Shown here: positions 22,611 to 34,707 of the stretch, piece after piece
How positions within the stretch are numbered: the stretch's first letter is position 1
Layout: every line of letters starts with the position of its first letter
The notes under the pieces: generated by a model
What the model saw: only the letters and a program-made list of their open reading frames with translations
The model's database searches: none
Told to the model about the DNA's origin: nothing
Translations under genes and position numbers: made by a program
Assembly (NCBI GenBank): GCA_019279435.1
Contig: JAAALK010000283.1
Location: 65,082,642 to 65,146,641, forward strand
Length of the DNA: 64,000 nt
Source: Zizania palustris
Lineage: Eukaryota > Streptophyta > Magnoliopsida > Poales > Poaceae
Reading direction: 5' to 3'

Positions 22611-23087
22611 TGTTGTGTGCATGGCGAAAAAAGAAGCCATGCCACCAAGGATTGCAAGTCCATACTGGCTCTCCAGGGCGAGTATCTTGGGAGAAACTCA
22701 AGTCGAAGCACTACAGACCGAGCCATTCCGGTAGCATGAACGGAGCCCGTACAAGATGTTGGGCGTACATGCAATCTCGAAGCTCCCATGCAACCTCCGG
22801 TGGCCAACATTATGCCACCACCAAAGCAAGAAGATCTTCAAGGTCGTGGCAAGCGAGTGGTCCTACCCATCTCTGGAGTGGGGACCCTCGGCAATATGTC
22901 AAAGCGTCAATGAAGGGATTACGTTTGGGAAGTGGGACATATAGGGACTTCAAATTCGACTGTAGAAATGCCCAAGTGGTCCCTTGTGCCCATATCATTC
23001 TCTGCCAATGATGCTATATGGGTGAAGTTCCCACATGGTGACCCCCTCGTCATTTCAGCTGACGTGGCAAAGGTGGAAATTTGAAGG

Positions 23088-23483
23088 GTGCTGGTCGATG
23101 GTGGAAGCTCCACTAACATACTCTTCATTCAAGCATGCGATCAAATATGCATCCCCCGAAGGCATCTACTTCCAACAGCTCGCCCACTCCAAGGCTTTGT
23201 AGGCCCTCCAATCGATGCCCTCGGCCAAATAGGCCTCGAGGTTGCTTTCGGCGAGGGGCCCCTAGCCAAAGTCGAAGAGGTCATCTTTGATGTTGTCGAC
23301 GCTCCATACGCCTACAACGCAATCTTCGAAAGAGGGATGCTAAATCAATTTGGAGCCATGGCGCACCACAATTGCTTGTGTCTCAAAATGCCCACACAAA
23401 GAGGAGTCCTTACGATCCTAGGAGATCAAGATGCAGCTCGGAGAGCAGAATACGGCCATGGACCACCTCTCGATCCTCGATAG
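23088..23483 (+). pseudogene. Aspartic protease region of the host Tat element
   Basis: The open segment starts MLVDGGSSTNILF; DGG(S) is the plant Ty3 form of the retropepsin active site. It continues through a conserved protease fold to a stop at 23481. The preceding region to about 22610 is a frame-broken linker. It is called pseudogene because the polyprotein frame is not continuous on either side. Confidence 0.75.
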
Positions 23484-24580
23484 GTGAACAATGTGCAAGA
23501 GCACTCGGAGGAGGCTTCGGGGTCCCTGGACCCTTCGAAGAACCCTTCCCTCAGGCCAAGCCCAGAAGGTGATGTAGTCACGAGGATCATTGTCAAAGAA
23601 GGCAGGGAATACCCCATTCAGTTTGGCAAGGGGTTGCCTTCGGAGATCGCCACCTCGCTAGAAGAAGTGGTTCGAGAAAATTTGGATGTCTTCGCCTGGT
23701 TAGACGAAGATATCCCCGGAGTTGCCTAGAGCATTATCGAGCATAGTTTACTCGTCAACCCTAAGGTTCGACCCGTTCGCCAGGGGCTCCGCAAAATGTC
23801 AACTGAGAGAGCAAACCTCGCTAAAGCAGAAGTATAAAAGTTGCTAAGAGTCAGAATCATTAGGGAGGTTGCCCACATGGAGTGGTTGGCCAACCCTGTC
23901 TTCGTCAAGAAAAAAGGCTCCAACAAGTGGCGCATGTGCATTGATTTCACATCTCTGAATAAAACATGCCCACAAGACCCCTATCCCATGCCCCGTATTG
24001 ATCAACTTGTTGATTCTACGGCTGGCTTCGAGCTCCTAAGTTTCCTTAATGCATACTCTGGTTACCATTAAATCTGACTGAAACGCGAAGACAAAGCCAA
24101 AACAAGCTCTTTAACCCCTTCCGGAGTATTCTGTTATGTCCGAATGCCCTTTGTCTTGAGAAATGCTGGGGCAACTTTTTCACGTCTTATTGCTAAATCT
24201 CTAGGTCACCAGATAGGCCAAAATGTCAAAGTCTATATGGATGACATTTGTAATAAAGAGTGCTTTAAAGAACCAGCATAGTCTAGACTTAGCAGAAACT
24301 TTTGAGAGCCTCCGAGCATGTGGAGTTCGCATCAATCCTGAAAAATGTATTTTCGGAGCTCAAGTAGGAAAATTGCTAGGGTACTTAGTTTCGAGCAGAG
24401 GAATTAAAGCTAGCCCGACGCAGATAAGTGCACTGCAAAGGATGGCTCCACCTAAAAATTTGAAGCAAGTCCAGAAGCTAGCCGGAGTCCTCGCAGCTCT
24501 CAGCAGATTCTTGGCCAGATCAGCGGAGCGAAGCCTCCTAATTTTCAAAGCCTTAAAAGGGTCTGAAAGTTTCAATTGAA
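23484..24580 (+). pseudogene. pol: Reverse transcriptase of the host Tat element
   Basis: RT blocks are recognisable as WRMCIDFTSLNKTCPQDPYP, then LSFLNAYSGYH (followed by a stop where Q is expected, about 24070), then VYMDDI at about 24233-24250 in a neighbouring frame, and a thumb-like GYLVSSRGIKASPTQISAL. At least two stops and one frameshift interrupt it. Confidence 0.8.
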
Positions 24581-25640
24581 CGCCGGAGTGCCAGAAGAGC
24601 TTTGACGAAATCAAGGACTACCTTGGGAATTTATCAATGCTTACTATGCCCCTTGTAGAGGAAACTCTTCTCGTTTATCTTGTAGCAATAGGCTCCGCAA
24701 TAAGCGTAATACTTGTTAGAGAGATAGAGCTCAATGGAAAACTAGTGCAGAACCTAATATACTTCGTTTCAGAAGCCTTGTTCGGAGCAAAAACACGGTA
24801 CTCCGAGCTCGAGAAATTTGCATATGCTTTGGTAATGGCCTCGCGGAAGCTAAGGCATTACTTTTTAGCACACAATGTAATTGTCCCTACGTCGTATCCT
24901 CTTGGCGATATGCTCCAGAGCAAAGACTCCACGGGGAGAATAGGAAAATGGGCCATCGAGCTAGCCCTCTTCAGCATTTCCTTCACTGCAAGAACAACCA
25001 TTAAGTCTCAAGTTGTGGCTGACTTTGTTGTAGAATGGACTCTATCCGCAGTTTGGGCTCCGGAAGAATCATGCGAAGGAGTATGAACGGTTTACTCCGA
25101 TAGAGCATTTCAAGCATCAGGAGCTGGTGCTAGAGCCGTGATAATTTCGCCTTCAGGGCAGAAAGCAGTGTACTCTACAAGGCTCAACTTTAAGTCCACT
25201 AACAATATTGTAGAGTACGAAGGAATCCTGCTTGGTATCCACAAAGCGCGAGCGCTTGGCACCACTCGGGTTATAATCAAAACAAATTCTCAAGTCATTG
25301 CAGGGCATGTTGACAAAATATTCTAAGATCGACATCCACATCTTGTGAAGTACTTAGAAGAGATCCTCAAGACGGAGGCATTATTCAAATGAATTTCCAT
25401 CCGAAGCATCCCTCGAGCAGACAATCAGCTTGTGGACATCCTAGCGAAGGCTGCTGCCGGAGCATTGGATGTCCCAGAAGGGGTTTTTTATGAAGAAGAG
25501 CTTGTCAACCCTTCGGTGCCTCTGCCACCCTCCGTAGAAGTACTTTGCATACCAATCATTGATTGGCGGAGCCCAATATTAGACTTTTTGCAAAATAAAT
25601 CAAGTCACTTCGAAGGCCTAGAATTGCAAAGGTTATAGTC
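24581..25640 (+). pseudogene. RNase H plus second, archaeal-type RNase H of the host Tat element
   Basis: The first RNase H includes TRYSELEKFAYALVMASRKLRHY. The second begins near 25083 with VYSDRAFQASGAGA and includes STNNIVEYEGILLGIHKAR and IKTNSQVIAGHV. Stops at 25081-25086, 25324-25326 and 25390-25392 break it. The presence of both domains is diagnostic for the Tat clade. Confidence 0.78.
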
Positions 25641-26775
25641 AAGGGTCCAGAATTATAAGCTTGTCAATAGAGTGCTATACAAAGCAGGAGTCTGTTCTCC
25701 TCTACTCCGATGCATCTCGTAACCCGAAGGCAAATACATTCTTTGGGAAATCCATGAAGGCTTATGTGGTAGCCACTTAGCCCCTTGGGCTCTAGCAGGC
25801 AAAACACTTCACCAGGGGCTTTATTGGCCAACAATTGAAGCAGATGCAGAATCATTGGTTTGAACCTATCAAGGGTGCTAATGGATAGGGAGACAAAGCC
25901 ATCATCCTCCAACACCCCTTCAAGTCATTGCTCTAGTATGGCCGATGGGACGATGGGGAATGGATCTAATCGGCCCTTTCCTAATGGTGAAGGGCAGCTT
26001 GAAGTTCGTAGTGGTAGCAATTGAATACTTTTCTAAATGGGTCGAAGTCGAACCATTAACTGCTATCACTTCGAAAAATGTGTAGAAATTCTTTTGGCAA
26101 AATATTATTTGTAGGTTCAGAGTGCCTAGAGAGTTGACAATCGACAACGACACCCAATTCGAGGCCGAACCTTTTAGAAAATTCTGCGAAGGGCTAGGCA
26201 TTAAAATGTGCTTTGCAGCCATCCATCATCCCCAATCCAATGGAGTCGTAGAGCAGGCTAATGGAAATATTCTATCCGGCTTAAATCAGAGAATTGTAGG
26301 GTTGGCAAAGGGACTGTGGACCGAAGAGCTTCCTAAGATTTTATGGTCCATTTGGACCACTCAAGCTAGGTCTACAGGTTTTACCCCATTCAGGTTGTTG
26401 TTCGGGGATGAGGCCATGACTCCAACGGAGTTGAAAGGTGGATCCCTCCGCGCAACAGATCCAGAAGATAAAGATGAAAGGAACACTTCTCTTGACTTGT
26501 CTGAAGAAACGAGGCTTTGAGCTGTCGCCAATTTGACAAAGTACCAAGACCAAACAAAGGCATGGTATGACCCGAAGGTAAAAATTAATGAACTTAGACC
26601 AGGTCATTTGGTATTGTGAAGTGTAATTGCTCCGGGGAAATTAGGAAACAAATGGGAAGGACCATATATTATCCTACGCTCAGGGCGCCCTGGATCTTTT
26701 AAATTAGCAAATTTAGAAGGTGAAGAGTTAAAGCATGCATGGCATGTAGAGCAATTTAAATGTTATTACACTTAG
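25641..26775 (+). pseudogene. Integrase of the host Tat element
   Basis: The zinc-finger part (about 25690-25900) is badly frame-broken. The core is clearest at 26122-26520: LTIDNDTQFEAEPFRKFC (catalytic Asp) and HHPQSNGVVEQANG (catalytic Glu). A C-terminal segment continues to about 26775 with stops at 26518 and 26617. It would insert element DNA into the genome; this copy is dead. Confidence 0.8.
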
Positions 26776-27868
26776 AGGCTCCTTGTAAAGAATTGTAAAG
26801 TACCTTTCTAAATGAATAAAAGCTCGTGGTTCGAATTATGCTTACCCCTCAATATTCCCTACCCCTGGTGGACGCATCAGGGGAACAGAGATGCTTGCAG
26901 AGGTAAGCATCTTTCATCAGAACATAATAAACGACCTTCGAACCACTGGTTCAGAGCTTCCGTAAAAGAGCCGAAGGTGGCCCAAACCTACGGATTCCGA
27001 GCCACCGGCTTGATAGAATCCATAGAAGAGTCTAAGGACTTTAAACAAATAGATTCCGATCCTCCGGGTTCGAAGCATCTGAAAAAGAGACGAAGGTGGC
27101 CAAAACCTACGGATTCCAAGCCACCGGCTTGATAGCATCCGTAGAAGAGTCTAAGGACTTTAAACAAATAAATTCCGATCCTCTGGGTTCGAAGCATCTA
27201 AAAAAGAGTCGAAGGTGACCACACTATAAGGTTTCAAGGCCCAGGCCAAATGAAACCCATCAAGAGTCCTAAGTGACCAATTTCGAAGCTCTAACTTATA
27301 AGTTCGAAGCTTCTTACCAAGTCCATAGTGACATATTTTTCGGCATCGAACCATTAGTTCAATGCGTTGCCTACTCTACCTCTATTAGGCAAGATATCAT
27401 GATACGAACATACATTTTGAAGAACTCTACGAAAAAGTTGAGTTCGTGGTTATCAAGTACTGTTTGCGAAGCCTCAACTTTAATATGTCGGGCGTTGTGC
27501 GCGACCGGCCCTATTGCATTGCATACAGCCCCCCACCCACAAAGAGTGGTAGGGGAATAAGGAACAATCAAACGATGCTTCTCAAACAAATTATATTGCC
27601 TTGTTAAATCACATTACAAACATCATAATCAGGAAAAATTATTATCTAAGCCTAAGTAGAAACAGAGACCTCTCCGACCCCTAGAGCTACCTCCAGGACT
27701 AGCTCGATCTTCGGAGCCTAGAGTTCTCAAAACCTTTCTTTTGGTTCAAGCTCGATTACCCTTCTTCGAAGCTCTCCAGATTTTCTGCTCTTCTTGAAGT
27801 TCGGCCTAGGTTAGAAGCCGTTCGGAGCTAGCCTTTGTCGGGTCTTCAACTTGATGCTCCAAATCAGA
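26776..27868 (+). other. Non-coding region between pol and the antisense gene
   Basis: Contains a 119-bp tandem repeat (separate entry) and GTTCGAAG-rich sequence. Small frames within it are repeat-derived. No gene recognised. Confidence 0.6.
26972..27222. repeat. 119-bp tandem repeat, about 2.1 copies
   Basis: CGAAGGTGGCC recurs at 26972, 27091 and (as CGAAGGTGACC) 27210, always 119 bp apart. The two complete units share ACCTACGGATTCC, GCCACCGGCTTGATAG and GGACTTTAAACAAATA blocks with few differences. A degenerate tail continues past the third start. Confidence 0.9.
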
Positions 27869-29221
27869 TCAATCTACATACTCTGAAGACGAAGACGTTA
27901 TTACTTTATCTTCTTCTTTAATGTAAGAAAGGACTTCGCTACAAATATTGGGTGCTATCTCTCCATGCTCCCCCCGAGAAACAGAAAATCGGGGGCGCCT
28001 ATAAGGCCTTAATCTTTCAATAATAGTCCATTGTTGGCGAAGCCCTTCATCAAGTTCTAACACTTCCAGATCAAAGTCCAAAGCATGTGGCAAAACCTAA
28101 AAACAGAGATCCAAGCAAAAGACTTTTCATTCATTGAAACAAAAGAACATTACAAAGTCTTTTTTACATAACAAAGCACCCTAAGAGGTAGACCATTGGG
28201 TCTGGAGGCAGAGCAGTTGGCGGAGGTAGAGACGGAGGCCTCATATGTGCTTGCCTCTGCTGACGGGCTTCGTCGATCCATGCCTTGTCCGCAGCTTTGT
28301 TATCTGCTTTCCAGGTCTCCTGGAAGGCTTCCCAAGCCTAAGAAACGTCCAAAGATGGTCGCAGCACGCCTTTGTCAGCGAAGCTTGCAGGTGTCGAACC
28401 CTTCGCCGGAGCAATGTAGACACCGATGGCTTCGAGATGACGAAGGACTCTGATCCCGGCTACTTGCCCGGAGATTTCTCCATAGCGAGTACTAGAGCCC
28501 TTCATCGTCCTGGCCGCCGCCTAGATCATCTTGAGCTTACGGTCAAGAGGTTAATTCGTCGCAACTAAGAAAGATGGGAAGACTGTTCCAAAATATTCTA
28601 GAATACCCCGGAGGGTGTCCATGGTTTGATCAGCCACCTCGCTGTGCCTCGCCTCGGCCTTTGTCTTCTCGGTAGCGATGGCAGAGAGCTCAACTATCTT
28701 CGTCATTAAATAATTCTTCTGAGACAGCGCTTGCTGAAGCGCCTCTCGGAGTCGCACAAGTTCATCCCCGGAAGTCACCTCCGCTGCTCAAAGCTTGTCA
28801 ACTTCAGCTCTCAGCACAAGTCGCTCCGCTTGGAGCTCCTTAATTGAATACACAAGGCCAACATGAGCATGCTACTCCGTTCGGAGCGCCTCCTCCGCAA
28901 TGGCCTTCACTCTCTGTTCTTCGAGGAGTTCTTCCTCTAATTCCAGGGACTTATCTTCGGAGCCCTTAAGGGCCTTCTGGAGCGTTGTAACCTTCCTTTT
29001 GAGACGATTAAACTCGAGCTCGTTGGAAGTCACCGCCGCTCTAGAAAGAACAAATTGCTAAAAAAAGCAAAGTAAGTATGGTGTAATTACAATGAATTAA
29101 ATGTACACTATGTCCCTCACATACCTGGAGGGTAGCCCTTTCGAGGGCTATGTCTAGCTCCGATCCACTGGCTTCGCTCAACGCGGAGACCAGCTCGGAG
29201 TTACCAACCTATCTTCTCTTT
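27869..29221 (-). pseudogene. 3' part of the antisense gene of the host Tat element (coiled coil)
   Basis: Read leftward, this continues the antisense gene from 41.6-57.8 kb. From 29221 a frame runs to a splice donor CAG-GTATGTGAG near 29127. An intron follows, and an acceptor TTTCTAG near 29038-29044 opens a Glu/Lys/Leu-rich exon (about 29040-28551) with strong heptad character, for example RLREALQQALSQKNYLM. Three in-frame stops interrupt it (TAG near 29205 and 28873, TGA near 28788). A further open segment (27869-28093) begins MPHALDFDLEVLELDEGLRQ. The function is unknown; coiled-coil C-termini are usual for this retroelement-encoded family. Confidence 0.6.
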
Positions 29222-29322
29222 TCAGCTGTTGGAACAATTGCGTTAGTTCCAGCAGGTTTTTGTGTGGTGGAGTATGATGTGGAGAATGAACCTCGAAGGG
29301 CTCTAACAGAGGGAGAAAAAGG

Positions 29323-31320
29323 TGTAGGACCGAAAGTAGCGACCAGAGGGGGGTGAATGGGCGCCTTAAAAATTCTTTCGAATCAATGGCCTGTTCCCAA
29401 AACCCAACGCACCTCAAAAGACTACGCAGCAGAAAATAAACAGAAGGCCTAAGTCTAAAGGTTTCTAACCTAGAAGCAACTGATGATAAACAGTGTAATA
29501 CTAAAGTAGTGCAACTAGGCAGATGAACAAGGTGTAACAGGCCTAAACTTCTCAATGAAATGATCTAAGTATGTGTAAGATGAAAAGAGAAGTTACTGTC
29601 CAAATTTGTCTCCTGTTCGGAACTTGGCGAAGCCTGCTTCGTCCGACGAGGTCTGCTTCGGAGATGGTAGACGAAGACTGCTTCGCTGGACGAAGCCTGC
29701 TTCGGAGGTTGGTGACGAAGTCTGCTCCAGAGGACAGTTGCGAAGCAAGACGAAGATGCCGAATGTATTTGGTTCTAGCCTAGTTCGAAGGAGCAGGGAG
29801 TGAAGTATGTTTCGGAGCGAAGTGACAGAGTCGGAGCTTGCTTCGAAGTGCGCACTTCGAAGACAAAACTTCGAACACAACTTCGAACCGAGAGCTTCGA
29901 AGCAAAACCTTCGAACAGAAAGCTTCGAACACAGCACACAAACGGACAACCTTCGAACAAAAAGCGAAGCCAGTCACACGACAGAAAAACAAGTCCGAAG
30001 CCTATATTTTACCTCCGAAAAGAGCAAGCTTCGAAAAGGGAAGCGAAGGTTGACACGCCACACAAAAGCCAGCGTGAGGCCTAGTGGAACTACACTCTTC
30101 GAACCCAACTCCGAAAATTAACGAGGTGGGGACTTCGAACAACTAGAGCCGAAGTCACTATTGCACTGTCGTTCGAAGTATGCGATGCTGACGATCAGAA
30201 AAATACTTCGAAGCTTATCAATACAGACCGCAAACCGAAGATCGAAGATTGAGCGAAGCCTTCGAAGATGTTAAATCGAAGCCTGCCTCACGGAGCTGAG
30301 GGGCTTCGAATAGAGAGGTTGGCTTCGCCAGAAATAGCCAGAAAAGGTACTCAGAGCTGACACCCTCGATCAAAAAGCTGCGCAATAGAAGGAGAAAAAG
30401 TGGCACAGAACACTGTAGCTACAGGGAAGTAGTACTACTTGCAACAACAAGAACTAGTACTCTGTTCGTGAAGAACAGAAGCAAAAGAGAAGCTTCTGCT
30501 CACGAAATAAATTCAGGCTGCCTGTGGCCGAAGCATTAACTCCCCAAACCAAACAATGTGTACCGAAAGAAATCAACAGAGACCAAGGCTTTAATGCATC
30601 CAAAAGATTAGAACAAATGCAAGGCAAAAATGGAGCAAGTAAGAACTTGGCGGCGCACACAGGAGAGAGAACGTGAGAGACAAAATGATCCAATAGAGTG
30701 GATTTGATTTCAGCCAAAAGGGTAGTCCAAACCCTAGGGATTGGGGTCCTATTTATAGGCTCCCAACACTAGGAATATTCTACCAGCCCCTTAGGGTTTT
30801 TACAGACTCAAAAATAAAGGTAAAGACTCTACTGCCCTTAGGAATTTTTACAGACACGACTGACTGACTGTGGGCCTAGAGTTACAGATGACTTATCCGG
30901 AAGCTAAGTTTTCGTAGCGACTACAACTTCTCTTCTGGACAGTCGGATACAAGATCAACGGTTGTCAGTTTTGCGCCGAAACTGACAAAGCCTCCACTGG
31001 CTTTGCACCAGGTACCCGGATTGGGCCGGCCCGATTCTGCAGCTCTCTCAGCCCGACAATCACTCACCGCCCGTGTACCTGAGTCAACCCTGGTCATCAG
31101 CCCAGTGGGTCTTCTACTGCTTCTGGCCCATGCACCCAGATTGGGCCAGCCCGACTTCGCAGCCTCCTCTGCCCGACAGTCGCTCGCTGCCCGTGTACCT
31201 GAGTCACACGCGGCCCATGAAACAGCAGATCTCTTCTTCTTTTGTCCTCTTTGACTATCGTTGACAATGACTCATCACTTCTGGAGCCATGAGGCCCACG
31301 CTATTCAGCATGGCTCCTCA
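29323..31320 (-). mobile_element. 3' LTR of the complete Sirevirus
   Basis: Begins TGTAGGACCG and ends TGGCTCCTCA on the + strand, 1,998 bp. The TATA box (TATTTATAGG read on +) is at 30750-30759. The U5 side (29330-30250) is full of TTCGAAG/CTTCGG palindromes. Nearly identical to 38642-40640. Confidence 0.95.
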
Positions 31321-32643
31321 ATCTCCCCCTTGATGAGTGCATTGTCAACACTCCTCTTCTTCAGCTCTTAAGCTCCTGCGAGCAAATGTGGAAACACGAA
31401 AACAAAGCACAAGAAAACAAAGAAGAAGAAACATAAGGTAAAAAGTTTAACCTTAATGACCAAAAGCCGAACAAAAGCAAGAAACGGTCATTATGGTTAA
31501 CCAAAACGTAAAAGCTCAAAATGAGTGCGATTTCAGAATAACAAGGATATCAACAGAGTAAAAACTCCCCCTTAAACTCTGATCCCAAATTTTCTCCCCC
31601 TTGTTGACAAGTGAACTCATCAAACACTCAAAAGAGACACAGACTCCCCCTGAAATGCAACTCCCCCTCAAAATATGCAGTGAATTCAACTGGAGTGCAT
31701 AAGGAGTGTAGAAAGCATGCTTCTCAGATATGATTGGCTACAATTACAACATCTAACAGATACAACAAAAGACATACTGTAATGATACATGGCATGATCA
31801 GTGCAACAAATGATATCTAAGGAAAGTCATTAGCACGCATTTTTTAGTTTTCGCAAACAAAAAGCATCACCACATTTTCCAGTAAAACAAGCAAGGTAAA
31901 ACATGAGATGCAAAAGCTAACTGATATCTACCAAGATAAGGTTTGTTCAAAAAAAAAGTGCTTCAGCAAACTTGTTATCATTTCAATTTTCAAGCTTTTT
32001 CTTTTTCCTTTTTCATTTTTGCCAGGGGTTATTTGCATGTCAAACCTTATGCTGACCGACCAAGTCAAGCCTAGGCCAGATCTGGACCATCAGAAGCTTA
32101 AGACATTGGTCTTGGCATACACTACATTGTCCTAGTTCATACCAAAGTGCTATGGTATGCAGTCCAGAACAAGTGTAATGCGACAAAGCAAACCAACCTG
32201 GATCTTTTCAAATTATGCACAAAAAGGCATGGAATTTTCATTTTTCTCGAATTTTCATCATTTTTATAGCACATTTCCATGTTTAAAGCATACAGATGTC
32301 CAAGTTGCATATTTGCATCTAAGTCAGAAACTAGCTACAAGGCATGTAACAGATAGCAAGAACACTCAGCCTACGCATGCTAGTTACCAGAAGCAATGAT
32401 GATCATTTTTCAATTTCAAAGTGCAAAAGCCATGCATATGACAGATATCAGACATATCATTTGAACTGAAGCAAAGCATGATCATCGACAAGTAATCAAA
32501 AGCATGTACTAGCTAGAATAAGTAAAGCAGTTCAATCATATAACAGAAGCAGCTCTAAAGTGTGATATGTGAATATGCAAGGTACGAACACACACAAAAA
32601 GAGTAAAAGAAATAAAAAGAAGGAAAAACCGATGCAAAATATC
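31321..32643 (-). promoter_or_regulatory. 3' non-coding region with multiple polypurine tracts
   Basis: The tract next to the LTR reads ATCTCCCCCT on + (31321-31330), that is AGGGGGAGAT on the coding strand, and primes plus-strand DNA synthesis. Further ACTCCCCCT/CTCCCCCT copies occur at about 31565, 31600, 31645 and 31662. No envelope-like frame is present. The remainder is A-rich with no coding signal. Confidence 0.85.
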
Positions 32644-34707
32644 CTAAAAAGGATACACAACACCCAAATCCCCTCGTAAACGCTCAAAGGTAGACTGATC
32701 TAGGGGTTTGGTGAAGATATCAGCCAACTGATGATGGGTATCAACATGAACAAGGTCAATGACACCTTTCTCATATTGATCCCGCAAGAAGTGAAAGCGC
32801 ACATCAATATGTTTGGTTTTTGAATGGAGACACGGGTTTTTCCCTACACTAATAGCACTAGTGCTGTCGCAAAACAATGGGACTCTGGTAGGAAAGAACA
32901 ACCCAAAATCTCGTAGAGTGGAAATCATCCAAACCAACTGTGAGCAGCAGCTAGCAGCAGCTACGTACTCAGCCTCTGTGGTTGAAAGAGCAACTCCAGA
33001 TTGCTTTCGAGAAGACCAAGAGACAAGAGAAGAACCAAGAAACTGGCAAGTACCGGAAGTCGACTTGCGATCCAACCGGCACCCACCAAAGTCGGCATCT
33101 GAAAATCCAGATAAATCGAGAGAAGATGACGCTGAATAGAAAAGACCAAGATCAGGCGCATAAGTAAGATACCTAAAAATGCGCTTGACAGCCTGCCGAT
33201 GAGACGCGCGAGGAGAAGACTGGAAGCGCGCGCACAGCCCCACGGCGAACTGTATGTCCGGTCTTGTTGCCGTCAAGTACAACAGCGAACCGATCATCCC
33301 TCGAAACTCCCTTTCATTGACCTTGACGCCACTCTCATCCTTGTCCAGACCCCCAAAAGTCCCCATCGGGGTCATCTGCGGCTTCAATTCACCACCAAAG
33401 TCAAATTTCTTTAACATATCACGAGTGTACTTACCTTGGTGGATGAAGGTGCCGTCCTTGGTCTGCTTGATCTGGAGCCCTAAGAAGTACTTGAGCTCAC
33501 CCATGAGGCTCATCTCAAACTCACTGTGCATCTGCTCAGAGAACTTGGACACAAGAGAATCAGTAGTACCGCCAAAAATAATATCGTCCACGTAGATCTG
33601 AGCAACTAAGAAGTCTGAAGCAACTCTGAGCAAAAAGAGAGTTTTGTCCACAGAACCCATCAAAAAGCCCTTCCCCAACAGAAATTGCTTTAACCGGTCA
33701 TACCAAGCCCTGGGGGCTTGCTTCAACCCATATAAAGCTTTGTGCAACTTAAAAACATGTCGAGGAAACTTAGGGTTCTCAAAACCGGGGAGTTGCCTAA
33801 CATAAACCTCCTCTTCTATGTACCCGTTCAGAAAAGCACTCTTAACATCCATTTGAAAAAGCTTAAAACCCTTCGAAACGGCAAAAGCTAGAAGAATACG
33901 AATGGACTCAAGACGGGCAACAAGAGCGAAGGTTTCTTCAAAGTCAATACCTTCCTTCTGGCAATAACCCTGGGCAACTAGTCGAGCCTTGTTGCGCACC
34001 ACAACCCCATCTTCACCTTGTTTGTTCTTGAATACCCACTTGGTGCCTATGGGGTTGCATCCTGGTGGAGACTCAACTAGTGTCCAAACCCGATTGCGAA
34101 CAAAATTCTCAAGCTCTTCTTGCATAGCATTAATCCAATTAGAATCAGAAAGAGCATGAGAAACATCTCTGGGCTCAAAAGATGCAACAAACGCAGATTC
34201 AGCAAACACAGCGAGAGAGGCAGAAGAACGCAAAGTCCTCTCAGTCAAATCACCTATGATGAGCTCTGAGGGATGGTCACGCTGAACTGCTCGGGTTCCC
34301 TGGTGATCTGAAGTCACCTCACCGGAGTCAGCAGCTGGGACCTCTGGACTCGACTGAGGGGGCTCGATCGAAGTGGAAGAAGTGATCAGAGGTCCGCCCT
34401 CATCATCAGTCGAAGTCTCAGAAGGTATGGGCTCTGCGGGGGATGCAGAAGGCCCACCCTCATCAGCAGCTGGAGTATCCTCATCTTCCTCAAAGATGGA
34501 CTCTCCGAGCTCATCATCACTAGAAAGCTCAAAAGAAGGAGTCAAAGAAGGCAAGGACTCATCAAAAGAAACCTCACAAGTCTCGACAAGCAGCTGGGAT
34601 TCGAGGTTCCAAACACGGAAGCCTCGAGAATGCAATGCATAACCAAGAAAAACACCATCCCAGCAACGAGACTCAAACTTGTCCAAATGCCCTCCCTTCT
34701 TGAGCAC
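32644..34707 (-). CDS. pol: Sirevirus pol: reverse transcriptase and RNase H (687 aa frame)
   Basis: An uninterrupted frame starts in the integrase C-terminal region (DKFESRCWDGVFLGY). It then has an acidic Ser/Glu/Asp-rich linker, the Ty1-copia RT with WVFKNKQGEDG, KARLVAQGY, FQMDVKSAFLNG, LYGLKQAPRAWY and the catalytic YVDD of QIYVDDIIFGG, and RNase H with FSDADFGG, STSGTCQFLG and STTEAEY. It stops at 32644-32646. The reading frame changes between this and the upstream integrase frame near 34.69 kb, so it is not expressed as one polyprotein from this copy as read. Confidence 0.93.
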   Translation of the reverse strand: MLKKGGHLDKFESRCWDGVFLGYALHSRGFRVWNLESQLLVETCEVSFDESLPSLTPSFELSSDDELGESIFEEDEDTPAADEGGPSASPAEPIPSETSTDDEGGPLITSSTSIEPPQSSPEVPAADSGEVTSDHQGTRAVQRDHPSELIIGDLTERTLRSSASLAVFAESAFVASFEPRDVSHALSDSNWINAMQEELENFVRNRVWTLVESPPGCNPIGTKWVFKNKQGEDGVVVRNKARLVAQGYCQKEGIDFEETFALVARLESIRILLAFAVSKGFKLFQMDVKSAFLNGYIEEEVYVRQLPGFENPKFPRHVFKLHKALYGLKQAPRAWYDRLKQFLLGKGFLMGSVDKTLFLLRVASDFLVAQIYVDDIIFGGTTDSLVSKFSEQMHSEFEMSLMGELKYFLGLQIKQTKDGTFIHQGKYTRDMLKKFDFGGELKPQMTPMGTFGGLDKDESGVKVNEREFRGMIGSLLYLTATRPDIQFAVGLCARFQSSPRASHRQAVKRIFRYLTYAPDLGLFYSASSSLDLSGFSDADFGGCRLDRKSTSGTCQFLGSSLVSWSSRKQSGVALSTTEAEYVAAASCCSQLVWMISTLRDFGLFFPTRVPLFCDSTSAISVGKNPCLHSKTKHIDVRFHFLRDQYEKGVIDLVHVDTHHQLADIFTKPLDQSTFERLRGDLGVVYPF

